From: Epiperipatus broadwayi
Lineage: Eukaryota; Onychophora; Udeonychophora; Euonychophora; Peripatidae
NCBI GenBank assembly: GCA_028023455.1
Contig: JAQFVV010006508.1
Location: forward strand, 641,501-705,500
Reading direction: 5' to 3'
Length of the DNA stretch: 64,000 nucleotides
Below, one piece after another: positions 1 to 26,160 of the stretch. Both the position numbers and the translations under genes were made by a program. Each line of letters begins with the position of its first letter. Within the stretch, counting starts at the first letter, position 1. The notes below the pieces were generated by a model. That model searched no databases. It worked only from the letters and a program-made list of their open reading frames with translations, and had not been told where the DNA came from.

Positions 1-305
1 TCCATGGCCATATTTCAAGTACTGAATATATAATGCAGATCTATCACCTCACCTGTTAATACCATTGTTATGTTCTTTAGCTCTTATCTCTAACTGATTT
101 CCAGTATGCCCAAAGTAAATCATTTTACAAATTTTGCATGTAATTTTATATGCAATTCCTTTTTTGAATTGTAAATCATCCCTTAACTTATAATTACCTA
201 TTAATTGATCAAGATGATTACTATTTGACCAGCCAATATTTATATTCTCATCAATATAATTTTTATTATACCTTACACTATTATAAATCCTAAGATAATA
301 TGAAA
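1..305 (-). pseudogene. Penelope-like element (family A), GIY-YIG endonuclease remnant
   Basis: Read on the minus strand this stretch aligns along its length with the GIY-YIG part of the better preserved PLE at 48.1-49.5 kb (roughly 48,310-48,640). The shared parts include the segment encoding the Cys-x2-Cys and YYGQT-like region and the linker before it. The frame is broken by indels and stops, so it is a dead copy. Its 3' end lies beyond the left edge of the window. The upstream half of the same copy continues at 2,014 after a transposon insertion. GIY-YIG nucleases of PLEs nick the target for target-primed reverse transcription; that role is family knowledge, not seen here. Confidence 0.8.
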
Positions 306-320
306 ATTTAATCTATTTTC

Positions 321-344
321 GGTTGTTTTCTCATCCCTGGTGTT
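321..344 (+). repeat. Left terminal inverted repeat of the DNA transposon
   Basis: A 24-bp perfect inverted match to 1982-2005. The similarity stops abruptly after the GTGTT at the inner end. Confidence 0.9.
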
Positions 345-904
345 CACCTCGAGATTTCGTTATTTATAGGTCAATTCCTAGAAATATACCATTTCACCAG
401 CCTTCACCCAACAAAAGAGGAAATTTTCTACATTATAAACTCAGAAAAGAGTCCTCACATTATGTTGGATGGAGGAGCAGCAACAGAAGCTAACACAATA
501 AGACTTTTTTCTATGATAAAACACAGAGACAGTTCCCGACAGCTGCCAGATTTGGTTTTTTTTCTATGCTAAAAGAAAAGAGAAAGAAATGCCTTGATAG
601 GCTGCCATAGTAGTTGATTTTGTTTATCATTTTCTTGTAATAGTAGAATATCTATTTTTTCTGTAGTCTCGTGTGAGAGTGTGTATTTGAAACAGTCATA
701 GTTTTTTTTTTAAATTTGATAAGACGTCTATTTTTTTAATGTGTTGTAACTTACTTTACTGTTGTAAGTTTAGTAATAATGTCCTGAAAATTTTATTACA
801 AATGGGTAATCTTCCAAAATTGCTTTTAAGGGTGTGGAAGGGAAAAAAATTTGAAGGATCACGCGAAAAGTACCGTTTTCATGAGAATTCATCCGTGACC
901 AGTT

Positions 905-1430
905 ACTTTTGCTATATATATATACGCACAAACAAAAACAACCCAGTGCCTAATTATTAGTAATTACTTGTCCAAAAAATAAAATTAGTCGGGTATTTTT
1001 TTTTTTGTTACATTTATTATTTCAAAATAAGATTAGTTTTTTATATCTACACACTAACAAAAACAACCCAGTTCCGGTTAATTACTGTCTTTAAAAAAAA
1101 AAAAAAAGCAAATTCAATGGGGTTTGATTTTTTCAATGGAGTATTTGATTTACGGTTTGTTTGTTTTTATATACACACAAGATTTACCAAAAAAAAAAGA
1201 AACCCACTTTCTGATTAATTACTGTCAAAAGAAATGCAAATTAGTCAGCTATCATTTTTAAATTTAGTATTTCAATAATGGTACCATTTTTATATAGACA
1301 GACTTAACAAAAACAACCCACTTTCTGATTCATTACTGCCCCCCCCCCCAAAAAAAAAAAGAAAATGGAAATTAGTCAGGTATCATTTTTCAATTGAGTC
1401 TTTTAATGACGGTCCTTACTAATAGTAGTC
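905..1430. repeat. Imperfect tandem repeat inside the transposon, period about 125 bp
   Basis: About four units share an AACAAAAACAACCCA-like anchor (near 931, 1056, 1186 and 1306), followed by a TAATTACTGTC-like segment, a homopolymer A run and a TTAGTC segment. One unit contains an abrupt C-run to A-run junction at 1339-1360. Subterminal repeats of this kind occur in several DNA transposon superfamilies, where they may bind transposase; no such role can be shown here. Confidence 0.7.
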
Positions 1431-1483
1431 GGGTATCAATTCTAAATTGTAGTATATAAATTACGTTACTTTTGATAGATTTA

Positions 1484-1795
1484 GAATTATGTCTTGCTTT
1501 TTTAATAAAATGATTGATTTACTCTTGACCAAAAATACTGTAACTTTAAAAAAAGACACACTTAAAGTCCAAAAAAAATGAGAATTATCCCCATAACTTT
1601 CAAGACACACACACAAACTAAAAATACAATCTAAGATTAAAAACATTGACTTATTATGTCTTGCTTTTGAATAAAATTATTGATTTACTCTTGAAAAAAA
1701 AAAAGACAGTAACTTTAAAAAGACACACGTAAAGTAAAAAAAAAAATAGATAAACACCGTAACTTTAAAGACACACACACACACACAATCAAAAA
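1484..1795. repeat. Second imperfect tandem repeat inside the transposon, period about 165-170 bp
   Basis: Two units begin with TTATGTCTTGCTTTT (near 1488 and 1655), continue through TTGATTTACTCTTGA and a GTAACTTTAAA segment, and end in short (AC)n runs. The units differ mostly by small indels. Confidence 0.65.
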
Positions 1796-1981
1796 CAAGA
1801 TAATATTAATAAACATTTACAAAAATCAAAAAAACTAACATCATATAATAGTATTAGTTAGTAGAATATTTTATTACAAATCTAAGAAATCAGATCTTTT
1901 TAGATCAAATTGATCATTTAGGCTGGCCCGGAATCGTTATATGCATATGTTTTTGATTAGCATCAATGTCATCCTGTGACA

Positions 1982-2005
1982 AACACCAGGGATGAGAAAA
2001 CAACC
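1982..2005 (-). repeat. Right terminal inverted repeat of the DNA transposon
   Basis: Perfect 24-bp reverse complement of 321-344, followed directly by the second copy of the 8-bp target duplication at 2006-2013. Confidence 0.9.
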
Positions 2006-2013
2006 CTATTTTC

Positions 2014-2799
2014 TAACTGTTTCATTATTACCAATATCAATACCATCATTATTCTCAAAAATGTTATCATCTACAATATATTTCTTAGAAGCAAAAATAT
2101 ATTGCTAATAGTTTTTGAATTATATCCATAATCTTTTTATAATTTAATAAACTGTTGGTTTTGCAATTGAGCTATACTTTTATCTATATTGTATTTATCA
2201 TTCCTATATTTAAAATTTTTAATTACTGCTAATTATTGTACCCATGCTTGTTGTGAATCTACATGACAATTTTTTTCTTAATTTATGTTCTTTAATAAAA
2301 TGTTTTAAACTAATTTTATTATTGTTATCTATATCAATTTCTATATCTAAATATTTAAACTTATCTTCAATTTCTACTTTAGTAAATTATATTTAATATA
2401 TATTATTATGAAACTCATTATAAATATTATTCATTACTCTTTTATTACAAATAATTAAAATATAATCAACATATCTATAATAATATATTATTTCTTGACT
2501 AATTAAACTTTTTAATTACAATATTTTCTTATTTATTTATAAATATTGATGATATTAAGCCACTAATTACACAACCTATAAACCATCCCTCATTTATGTT
2601 TCGAAATTCATTATTATATTTAAAATATAAACTATTGTGTATTAATTTTAAACCCTTTTCAATAATACTCATTATGTTTATATCATTTATATATTTACTT
2701 AAATTTTTTATTAATCTATCTAAACTTTTAAGTCTGAAATACTTGGATACATTTTTTCAATATCCATTGTAAACATACTTTCATTTCTATTTAATTTGT

Positions 2800-2800
<1 letters not shown>
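2014..2800 (-). pseudogene. Penelope-like element (family A), reverse transcriptase remnant
   Basis: On the minus strand this aligns with 48,650-49,395 of the well preserved PLE. It covers the reverse transcriptase palm from just after motif A through the YVDD region and the connector toward the nuclease. Many in-frame stops and indels make it non-coding today. It is the 5' half of the copy whose 3' half is at 1-305. Coding similarity stops exactly where a (TAA)n array begins at about 2,800, so the upstream part of the element is missing or replaced. Confidence 0.8.
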
Positions 2801-3122
<322 letters not shown>

Positions 3123-3179
3123 TGGTTTTAATTTCTTCTTATATGTAAAAACAAAAATACTTAATTGTAAATATTAATT

Positions 3180-3951
<772 letters not shown>

Positions 3952-4279
3952 TCTCTGAAATGAAGTATAATCAGTTTATAGGACAAATATATACTTAAAT
4001 AACAAATAAATATTAAATTTATTTATTTGATTTTCCTTTAAAAAATGAATCTTGTCAAGATATTATAACAATTCAAAAAATTCACATGATTTACACATTA
4101 TCTTAACACACAATCTACTGGTCAAACATAACTATAAGAATGTTTTATATTTTTCAATTTTTATTTAATGATCATTCTTTTCATCCTAACTTTCTGACTA
4201 TTGTAAAATATATATATATATTTCATTTCAGAAAATAGTATATTAGGAAGACAATATAATGGTTTTATAATACCACCAT

Positions 4280-4282
<3 letters not shown>

Positions 4283-4361
<79 letters not shown>
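4283..4361. repeat. (AT)n microsatellite, left of a palindrome
   Basis: About 39 AT units. The preceding 3,951-4,282 holds only AT-rich single-copy sequence with no recognisable feature. Confidence 0.97.
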
Positions 4362-4363
<2 letters not shown>

Positions 4364-4651
4364 CACTAAATAGAGCTTTACCAATAGCTCACTAACAAGC
4401 TTTGTTTACATAAATGCTGAGAGAGATAGAATTCAATTTCTCTTTCATTGTTTCTGACCTTTAGACCATGGTTTTTAGCTAGTTGGCCCACATCAGTAAA
4501 TTCTTTATACCTTTTACTGACTGGGGCCAATTAGCTTGAAACCATGGTCTAAATGTTGGAGACAATGAAAGAGATATTGAATTATATCTCTCTCAGTGTT
4601 TATGTAAACAAAGCTTGTTAGTGAGCTATTGTGAAAGCTCCATCTAGTGAT
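4362..4651. mobile_element. 290-bp palindromic (foldback/MITE-like) element
   Basis: Left arm 4362-4500 and right arm 4513-4651 are reverse complements with about 10% mismatch, separated by a 12-base loop. The ends read ATCACTAAATAGAGC and its near complement. The element lies between two (AT)n arrays, as expected if it inserted at TA or AT within one array. It has no coding capacity. Full-length inverted symmetry is typical of foldback MITEs, whose movement depends on a transposase supplied elsewhere. The family is not recognised. Confidence 0.8.
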
Positions 4652-4702
4652 CATAAAATGCAAACTAAGAGCAAGTTATGAAATTTATAACTTGTTTTGT
4701 TT

Positions 4703-4817
<115 letters not shown>

Positions 4818-5194
4818 GTACAAAAAAATGCTGTAATATTGTTTAATATATTGTTATAATATAATCAATTGTTTTGTAATTATGAATTTATATATAAGAG
4901 TTTTCATTTGTTTTAATTATTTATATTATTATTGTTTGTTTTAATTCCATTATTGATCACTGGATAGCTTTATCTTAGGTGATTTTTAATGTTAAATAGA
5001 TTAGTAACATTTGAAGAGGGCACCAAAGCAGATGCTGAAAATAGCTTTTTATGTATAAAATTTTTATCTGATTATATAGCTGTTGTAAAAAAAAATATTA
5101 TTATTTTATTATTATTTGGTAGAAGAGCAGCATACAGATTTTTATTTCTTTCCAATTTTGAAACTGCAACAAACATAGCTAGAAGAAAAAAAGT

Positions 5195-6745
5195 ATCTAT
5201 TGACCAACAAAATTTCTACTGAGACTAGAAAATTTATGAAGAAAGAAGCAATGTGATAATATACAAAAAATATGTATTAAAAATGATTGAATATCTCAAA
5301 ATTTGTAAAGTGGTGTGAAAAATAGTTGATAATAATATATAAAATTATAATTATGAACAAGAATTAAATGTTGTAGAAGAGAATGAAAATCTCAGAAATG
5401 TAAAACAACATTTTGGTATTGTTAAAATAAAACATATCTACATTTTAAAAAAGAAAAATTACTATATAGGAGATGATATGATGAAGTGATAGGAATAATT
5501 ATATCAATAATTATATAATAGTAAAAAACAAGTACCTCCTACATCTATTATATCTTCTGAATTGTCCATGATTTTAAATGAAAAAATGAGTTCTGTGACT
5601 AATTTTTTGATAAAAAGAAAAGCTCCAGATAATCATGGAATTATAGTTGACATATTAAATAGAAATCGAAAAAAATTGCAAAATTACTAAATGTCTAAAT
5701 AATAAAGAAGTATCAGATGATTGCAATAATGCAACATTAATATTAATATTTAATAAAGGTGATAAATAAGGTATTAGAATTTCCAGACCTATTAATATTT
5801 ATTTTAGTTTTATACAAAAATTTTACCAAATAAATACAACTACTCTACAGATGACATTTGATTTTAACCATCCAAAAGAACAAGTTTGATTTAATTGTGG
5901 TTTTAGAATATTAGATCATATATATGTATTGACAGAAATATAGAAATTACCAATGAATATGAATAGACTTTATGCTTTGGATTTATCAATTATGAAGTCA
6001 TTTTTTTGCTATAATATTTTGTTTAGTGACTAAAGAATTACATCATCAAGATATAGGTCCAGGATATTGTCATACTCTGAAGACTATTTATATAATATCA
6101 CAGTAACAATTAGATTGCATAATGAAACTAGGAAGTTTATCATTAAGAAAAGTATTATATAGGCTGGTTTCATATCTTCAAAACATTTTACAATGATCTG
6201 TCAAAAAGTATGTTGTTAATTAATCTGGGAAGATAAATAAATACAATTAAATGGAGATTATTTATGTCATTTAGATTTTTAAGATGATCAAAATGTTTTT
6301 TTGAAAATATTGCATCGGACTTCAGAAAATGTTGCAAGAGTTTTCAGACAAAAGTAAGAAAATAGGACTAAAATAAATGTTAAAAATACTAAAGTAAGTT
6401 CAATGTATTATCTCAAAAAATGAAAATAAAGATTGATTATGATGAGTTAGAAAAAGTTAATAACTACACATACCTTTGTCAGATTATCGCTACAGTTGAA
6501 AACAACATGGATAAAAGTAATTATAGAACTGAATTTGGTTGGTGTGTTTTTGGTGGAAATAACTTGATTTTAAAAGGAAATATGCTTATGTGTATAAAAA
6601 GGAAGATTTTTAATAAATGTGTTTTACCAGTTTTTTCATATGCATCTGAGACTTGGACTTTTAATAGAGTAACAATACAGAGAGACTTTAGACCATTGAC
6701 ATAACTATGGACAGATGCATGTTAGGAGTAAAGTGAAAAGATAAT
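5195..6745 (+). pseudogene. RTE-type non-LTR retrotransposon remnant, copy 1
   Basis: Fragmented plus-strand frames follow the order of RTE-clade proteins found in many animal genomes. First comes the linker upstream of the polymerase with a TRKFMKK-like segment near 5,225. Next is a KRKAPDNHG segment near 5,620, which precedes the palm. A decayed palm follows (6,000-6,330), then a well kept C-terminal piece from 6,420 (NMKIKIDYDELE, then VLPVFSYASETWTFNR). It aligns with copies 2 and 3 but carries many stops and indels. The endonuclease domain and the 3' tail are missing. This is the longest of the three copies and the most degraded. Confidence 0.8.
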
Positions 6746-19378
<12,633 letters not shown>

Positions 19379-19404
19379 CAGTATATATATATATATATAT
19401 ATAT
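19379..19404. repeat. (AT)n tail of RTE copy 3
   Basis: A short AT array at the 3' end of the minus-strand RTE copy. Confidence 0.9.
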
Positions 19405-20285
19405 CATTATCAACCATTATCAATCCACTGCAGGATGAAGGTCTGTCCAAGTTTAATCCATCTTCTTCGATTTTTAGCTTATCTTCTCCACATCACCCCT
19501 GCACACTTTCTTATTTCATCCATCCATCTCACATGTTGTCTCTTTCTGGGTCTTTTACAATCTCTTGGAATCCAGTTTAAAATTTCAATTGTCCATCTAT
19601 TATAATCTCTTCTAACAATATGTCCAGCCCAACTCCACTTCAATCTTTTAATTTTTTTCAATGAGATCAGTAATACCTGTTTGTTCTCTTACGCATGCAT
19701 TGCGTTTTCGATCTCTTCTTGTTACTCCCAACATACATCTCTCCATACTTCTTTGAGTGGTCTGAAGTTTCTGTATTGCTCTTCTATTGAGTGTCCAAGT
19801 CTCAGATTCATAAGTAAGAACTGGTAAAACACATTTGTTAAAAACCTTCCTTTTCAAACACATAAGAATATTTCTTTTTAGTATCAAGTTATTTCTACCA
19901 AAAGCACTCCTACCAAGTTTAATTCTATGATTAATTTCCTCCATTATGTTTCCATCTGTATTAGTAATCTGATCAAGGTATTTGTAACTGTTAACTTCTA
20001 ATTCATCATAATCAATCTTTATTTTCATATTTTGAGAAAATCGATTAAACATTACTTTAGTCTTTTTAACATTTATCTTTAGTCCTACTTTCTTACTTTC
20101 ATCTGATAACTCCTGCAACATTTCCTGCAGCTCTGAATCATTATTTGAAAAAGAAACAACTACATCATCTGCGAAATCTAAATGACTTAAATAATCTCCA
20201 CTTACTTTCACTCCTTTAGTTTCCCATTTTAATCCACAAAATTTTTCTTGCAGCACTGCTGTAAAAAGTTTTGGTATATATATAC
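19405..20285 (-). pseudogene. RTE-type non-LTR retrotransposon, 5'-truncated copy 3
   Basis: The minus-strand frame from 20,295 to 19,648 starts within the palm (KLFTAVLQEKFCGL). It carries the catalytic FADDVVV box (with an extra Ser codon nearby), KTKVMFNRFSQNMKIKID, and the C-terminal ETWTLNRRAIQKLQTTQRS region. A second frame (19,661-19,479) continues with LKWSWAGHIVRR and RWMDEIRKCAG, so one frameshift near 19,655 separates them. It is the best preserved C-terminal part of the three RTE copies. Truncation begins inside motif B, so motif A is missing and the copy cannot act. The end facing 19,404 reads as the GATAATGGTTGATAATGA 3' terminus shared with copy 2. Confidence 0.92.
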
Positions 20286-21966
20286 AAGTGTTCATATTTA
20301 TATTAAGATAGATTTGTCCAAAAATCTTATTCTTTGGGGAGGCAAAAATATAAACATGCTATTTTATAAAATTGATTAACAAATTGTTTCACTAATCATA
20401 AAAAAGTCAATACACAATTTGGAATAATTATTGCAATAAATAAATTATACATTTACAATAATAAGCTGTGCTTCTGCAATTAATGTTTTTTTTTATTGTT
20501 TTTAATTCGGTCTATGTTTAAATGCAGACTACATTTCAGTGATTAAAAAGAAAAAAAACAAAAAAAAAATAATTAAATACTTTCCAGATTTGAATGATAC
20601 CATTCCATACTTAATGTATTTGCTTCCTTATATATTTACCTACTGCAATTACTATAACTACTACTATATTTATATTGTAATATATTTACTGCAACTATAG
20701 TATCTGGAAATTTTCTTATAATATCAAATTACATCTCATTTCGTCTCCACCTACACCTTCTACTATTTATTGAGATTTTAAATTTAATTATTTTATTAAT
20801 TATCTATTTTAGGACATATCTAACTACACTCTATTTCAGCCAAATTATTATTATATTCTTGTTAATTTTACTTGCTTTCCTTTTTACTATGAATTTTAAA
20901 TTCAATCTCCCTCTTTGTTACATCAATAAGTTATCTGTTATTCTTTATGTACAAGTTTAGAAAATATTATATTCATTTTTTTTTTTTTTTTTTGAAAAGT
21001 CACAGAAAATAAAATACTAGTTTTAGCATTTATTTTTAATCATTTTAAAAAAAAAAAACCACTTCATTTGAAATCCTTTTTTAAACATTTATGAAAACAC
21101 TCTCTAACTATCTGAAATTGCCATAAAACTTTAAAATTATCCATTTACTCTTTAGGTTTCCATTTTATTTATAAAACATATCCATAAATTTACTATAATT
21201 GTTTCAATAGAGATTTATTCACATTCCCTTAGTATACTACCAATAGTAACCATTTATAGAATTATCATAATGTATAATCACTATTTTTGCATTTCAGTAT
21301 ATATTTTTCAGAATATAACAAAAAACTAAATGAAAATTTAAATAATATTTGTTTTTTTAACCGAGATCCAGAATCTTCTTTAGATGAGTTTCAATGATTT
21401 TAATAATAATCTCATCTATTAGTGAGAAAAATTTATATGATTGTAATTTCTTATATATAATCTCTCATAAAGATAAAATTTTAATATACCATTTTTTCAA
21501 CCATCTGGCACATTTTTAATATTAATTCCAGCCAGAAACCTTTAATGTTCATCATTAATTTTGTTTTAACAAATCATAATATTTACATATTGAAACAGTC
21601 GGATCTAATTTCGGTATGAGCTTCATGAGATCCCACCTTTAACCTAGTTCAAACCCTGTCACTAACAGTGAATATTTCTGAATGTAATGAGACTTTATAC
21701 TATCTTCTATATATGTTAGGTTCAGTTAAAACAGGTTATTATTTAAATATTTATTGAGAGTAATTTTCTTATTTTTAAATTTGTTTATGTTATTAATTAC
21801 CTCATGATAAAATATTCATGAAAATATATATTGTAACAGGAACTGGTTTCAAACCCTGTTACAAGGAAGAGAGTAATTCAGGCTATTTATGAATGTATGT
21901 GTGTGTTTTGTTTCATGAGTTGTGTATTTGGAAAGGACCATGCAACCTACACATATATAGTTATGT
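20286..21966. other. AT-rich non-coding stretch
   Basis: No gene seen. Two short segments at 21,640 and 21,850 contain TTCAAACCCTGT words that recall a tRNA B box, but without an A box at the right distance. Confidence 0.55.
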
Positions 21967-22106
<140 letters not shown>

Positions 22107-22139
22107 GCCATTATGGGTTACTAATATTAACCCTTAAAC

Positions 22140-22886
22140 CACTAATTTTATCATTGGTTGTATCAGATAAAAATCAAATCTTTTAATTGGCCAACTCACA
22201 AACTGAAGACAAAGCCTATTGTTAAAACATATTCGCCTATAATATTAAATTCAACTCAGATACGTTTATAAAAAGTATATAATTAATTTTTAAGGTTGTG
22301 AAGACAACGAAAGTTCTTTCAAAAATAAATTGCTATTTATTTATTCTAAGATATTGAATATCGGCAACATAAAAGTTATAATGTAAACAAAAAGATCGAC
22401 TTTTACGTTATAGAAAAGTAAATATTTCTTTTTATTACAACTTCAATATTTGTACTAAAATCTTCAATATTTTTCGAAAATAATTTTGTTTTTTTATTAT
22501 TCTCTCTGAAAATTATGTTTAATTTCCATAAATATTATTTAATAATAATTTAAATCGTATTCAAAATGAAAATCTCAGCGTTTTTCTTTATTTTCTTTAA
22601 TCAGGCAGTTTCTTTGTTCTTTCCAGCCAATCAGAATGTCTTTTTCGGCTGAGAGCATGCTAAGAACCAATCACAAATAATGTTCCTTCTTTGTTTAGGT
22701 TTAAATGCGTTTTTTTCTATTTTTTACTTCTAAAATAAATCGGAAGATGTCACCATCGTACAGAACTTTTAAAAACGAATTCAATACGTATTTAACAAAT
22801 TTTTTCGTATGAAAATGAACTGAGTTAGAGTGATTTCAGATGTCGACGAGGAGCCTCGTCGAGCGCGGGAAAAGGGTTAATGTACA
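22140..22886 (-). mobile_element. Diverged partial LTR copy (same family as 53.3 kb)
   Basis: Matches 55,260-56,060 of the long repeat at 53.3 kb. Shared landmarks in order are the CTTTTAATTGGCCAACTCAC word, a CTATTGTTAAAA segment, a hairpin before ACGTTAT, a CAGCCAATCAGAA-like region, and a CACCATCKTACAGAACTTTT block. On the minus strand it would begin TGTACATTAACCC at 22,886, which mirrors the GGTACA at the other LTR end. It is preceded on that strand by a purine-rich run (22,895-22,910), as expected for a polypurine tract. The remainder of the LTR is missing. Confidence 0.62.
22844..22861. other. GC-rich perfect hairpin inside the LTR copy
   Basis: CGACGAGG and CCTCGTCG are separated by two bases and sit in one of the few CpG-dense spots of the window. 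Confidence 0.6.
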
Positions 22887-25800
22887 TATTTTACTTTCTT
22901 TCTTTCATTTATTTTATTCTTATTTTGTGGCATATGTGTATATTGATAAACATTGTGTTGAAGGAGGTAAGAAAATTGAATAAAATCAAGAGATTTTAAA
23001 ATATTTTAAAATATGAAGAAAAAAGAAAGGAATTATGTTTACCTTCCACGAATCAAGTAGTTAAACAGACTGTATTGTTATTGAAACGGATATAGTTAAT
23101 AGTTGGATGTTTTATTTAAATTAATAAGATTAATATATTATCAAGTTTTAAAACTTTGTGGAAATGATTTTTGTGTTTAGCTAAAAGAACAGGCAGAATG
23201 TCCATTAAAAAAATTAAATTCTTGAGAATTCTATTGTCTGATTATCAAGGTAAACAACAAAGCGTAGTTAGAGGAAATTTCCAAAAATAGCAAAAGTTAA
23301 AACCAAATTGCTAAGTGTTTTTTTTTTTTTTTGTTCGTATATTGGGTTAAAAGATTTTTGGTTTGAAATAAAATAAAAGATTGTTGAGAGAGAGGACATT
23401 TTGTTTATGGCAGATGGCTATTGATTATTTCAGAGAGAAGGCAGAAGGCAATGCATGGCAAAAAGAAGAGATTTATAAAAATCATTTTTGACCAGAAAAA
23501 AAGAAAAGATATAAAGGAGATGCCATGAAACACATGGGGTAAAGTTCTCATCATGCTGGGGGTCTATGTTAGATGCCAGCTCTTTCTGTACCTTTTAGGC
23601 CATACAAGATATTAAGAGACAGATTGCCCTAAATATTATATAAAAAAAAAACCTGACAAATGAATCCTGTGCCTGACATCCACCATTTCACAGATCTGTC
23701 TTGAAACGATAAACTTTTTAATTAGAACACTGGATTAGAAGACAAAATGGACTCGCAATTTTATACACATTCACCCAAGGAATTAGAATAGAAGTAAACG
23801 AATTAATGATCACAAAGAGTGCACTCAGAGATATTTAATTTAATTATGAACACTTTTCAAAACAGTGGTAAATATATTTGCTATTATTTCCAATCTTTAT
23901 TTACACAAAAATCAAATAGTATAATAAATTTATGCATATTTTGCTTCATAAATTTTATTCTTTAACTATAACATCCTATAAACAGAATATTATGTCATGT
24001 ACATGTGTGTGCAACTTTATAATTTCTTCATATAAACATAAATAGGTTTTAAATTTAACAAAATAAGCTTTATATTTTTTTGTTCAATTATTTGTCTCTT
24101 TTACATTATATATATATATATATATATATATTTGGAATACATATTGTATGTTTTGAAATAGATTCCATTATTACTTTCCTAAGAGTGTGTGTTGATATAT
24201 GTTTAGTAATTCTAAGAAACAAATATGTTAGATCAAGGCAAAAGAAAGAGAAAGAGAGAGATTTTAATTCACCTGCCATTTTTTTTTTGGCTGGTTACGC
24301 CACCACCCCTGAGCATAAGCTAGTATAATCTGGGCAAAAGCTTAAAATTTATTGAGTTAATTTATTGTTAGTGAATTCCATGATTCTTGTTAAATAGCAA
24401 GATCAGTGCTTGGACCGTAGCCCATAAACGCATGCACAGTGACAGACTTAGTTAAGTTTGGGAGGGACCAAATTGGATTAATTTACGTACATCCATGTTT
24501 GTATTTAGCAGCCGAATCCCTTTTCCTCACCCTTTGAATGACCAAATATTAGGAAAACTTCACATAAAAGGGAAAGATGACTCAGAACATGGGAAATTTT
24601 CATATGGGAAGGGATGGTCAGAGCTATAAATATGATGAATGCATAAGCATGTCAATTTCCACTCTGGAAAGAAATGCACAATCAGAAGAAGACAAATCTC
24701 AATAACTAGCTGATAATTAATAAACATAAAGTGAAGTAAATGAGAGAAAACATGTTTTAGTTACAATATATTTTAAATTATGGGAATTGTGCACATATAT
24801 TTGTAGATAGATAAATAAATATTCGTTATATAGTTTTATTACATCAAAATGTTTTATTTCATATTTTATCATTTTGTTCAAATTCCATCAATAAGCTTTC
24901 AGATCATCCTTTCCCAAAGACAATAAGGAATCTTTTATTAATTAGTTAAAATGATAAGTTAAAACTTTAAGGACAGTGCTAAATTAAAATCGTTTGTTCA
25001 GATTTTACAAATTCATTTTCTAAATAGAAAATGAATTCAAAGTTAATGGATTTGAATGTCTTATGAGAGGAATGGATCAGAAATCAATTAGAGAAAACAT
25101 TGGTTTGTAATAATGTAAAATCTTTAGCCTTAAGACATCAAAATCAGAATGGGTGGCAAACCATAGGAAAGAGTATAAATACCCTGGAAAAGTTTCTATA
25201 AGTAGCCATCACTATTAAATTAAGAGGAGTTGCCACCAGAAACTATGTCCTTTTTAATTTTGAATTTTAATATTATTTTAAGCATGGTACATGGCCAACT
25301 TCGAGGATTTGATTGCTGGGTCATGAAGTTCTCCAAAAATCTTCAAAATGTTTCTGCTAAACAGAACTTTTCAATATCAATCATCAGCTGCTGAAATACA
25401 GAGGGAAACTGATTCACAAATGAAATTCCCATGAATCAATTGTGCACCGACGTTGTCTCCTAAACCCAACGGGACTCTGTTATTATAAATCAATGAGCGA
25501 GCCATGGAAAAACTGTTAACCCTTTTTTACTTTAGAAACCACAAACTTCTGGTATATTCATGAACTCTATCTCAAACCATAATTTAAGTCAACTACTGTC
25601 TAAAATTTCTCTATTCACTTTAATATGTGTTAAATTTTGTTATAGGAATTCTTTATTCTATTATCTCTAGTTTTAAATTTAATATCTTCTTAACTTTCTT
25701 TCTCCTACTATGGTTGTTCATTTTAACTAATTTTAATTATATTTATTTGAATGATCATTAATATCATTTATTTGCAATAATATGCCAATAATACTTTCAA

Positions 25801-26073
25801 TTCGATAATAGTCACTTTTGTTTAAATTCACCCTAAGAAAATAGTATTGTGTTAAATTTTATAGCTTAATTATTGCCCATTAGAACCAAATTAATATGGT
25901 TCTATTAATTATAGAGTTGAAAAATTTATTTAATGTTTGATATGATTTTAGCAATGGCGGATAAGTATTATTAGCTCAGTTTATAACTGATGCTCCCAGC
26001 TATTTTATTTAAGTTATACAAAATTTTTTTTTTCGTACTGATCACATTTATTAATGTTTTACAAAAGGTTAAT
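22887..26073. other. AT-rich non-coding stretch
   Basis: No supported gene. It contains a short (AT)n at 24,107-24,132 and a perfect 13-bp hairpin at 25,010-25,037 (AATTCATTTTCTA with its complement). GC-richer unannotated segments lie at 24,400-24,700 and 25,250-25,540; they look like old repeat sequence but match nothing else in the window. Confidence 0.5.
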
Positions 26074-26076
26074 AAG

Positions 26077-26116
<40 letters not shown>

Positions 26117-26126
26117 CTTTTTATTA

Positions 26127-26160
<34 letters not shown>

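Larger units (their letters stand above)
313..2013. mobile_element. Non-autonomous DNA transposon with 24-bp TIRs and 8-bp target duplication
   Basis: The element proper is 321-2005. Its ends are perfect 24-bp inverted repeats starting GGTTGTTTTCTCATCC. It is flanked on both sides by the identical 8-mer CTATTTTC (313-320 and 2006-2013). Removing the element and one 8-mer restores collinearity of the family A PLE with its relative at 48.6 kb, so this is a clean insertion. No transposase-like reading frame is visible in 1,685 bp; the interior is AT-rich with tandem repeats. An 8-bp duplication fits hAT, P, Merlin or Mutator-like elements. The GG start is unlike a typical hAT end and favours Merlin or Mutator-like, but the superfamily is unresolved. 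Confidence 0.88.

Noticed and set aside
739-960. 73-codon frame inside the DNA transposon, checked as a transposase piece
   Set aside because: No catalytic or zinc-finger pattern, and it runs into the tandem repeat.
1339-1360. Abrupt junction of a C run and an A run of about 11 each
   Set aside because: Curious but explained by homopolymer variation within the tandem repeat units; could also be a sequencing error.
21640-21860. TTCAAACCCTGT words resembling a tRNA B box, possible SINE
   Set aside because: No A box at the right spacing, no cloverleaf and no tail.
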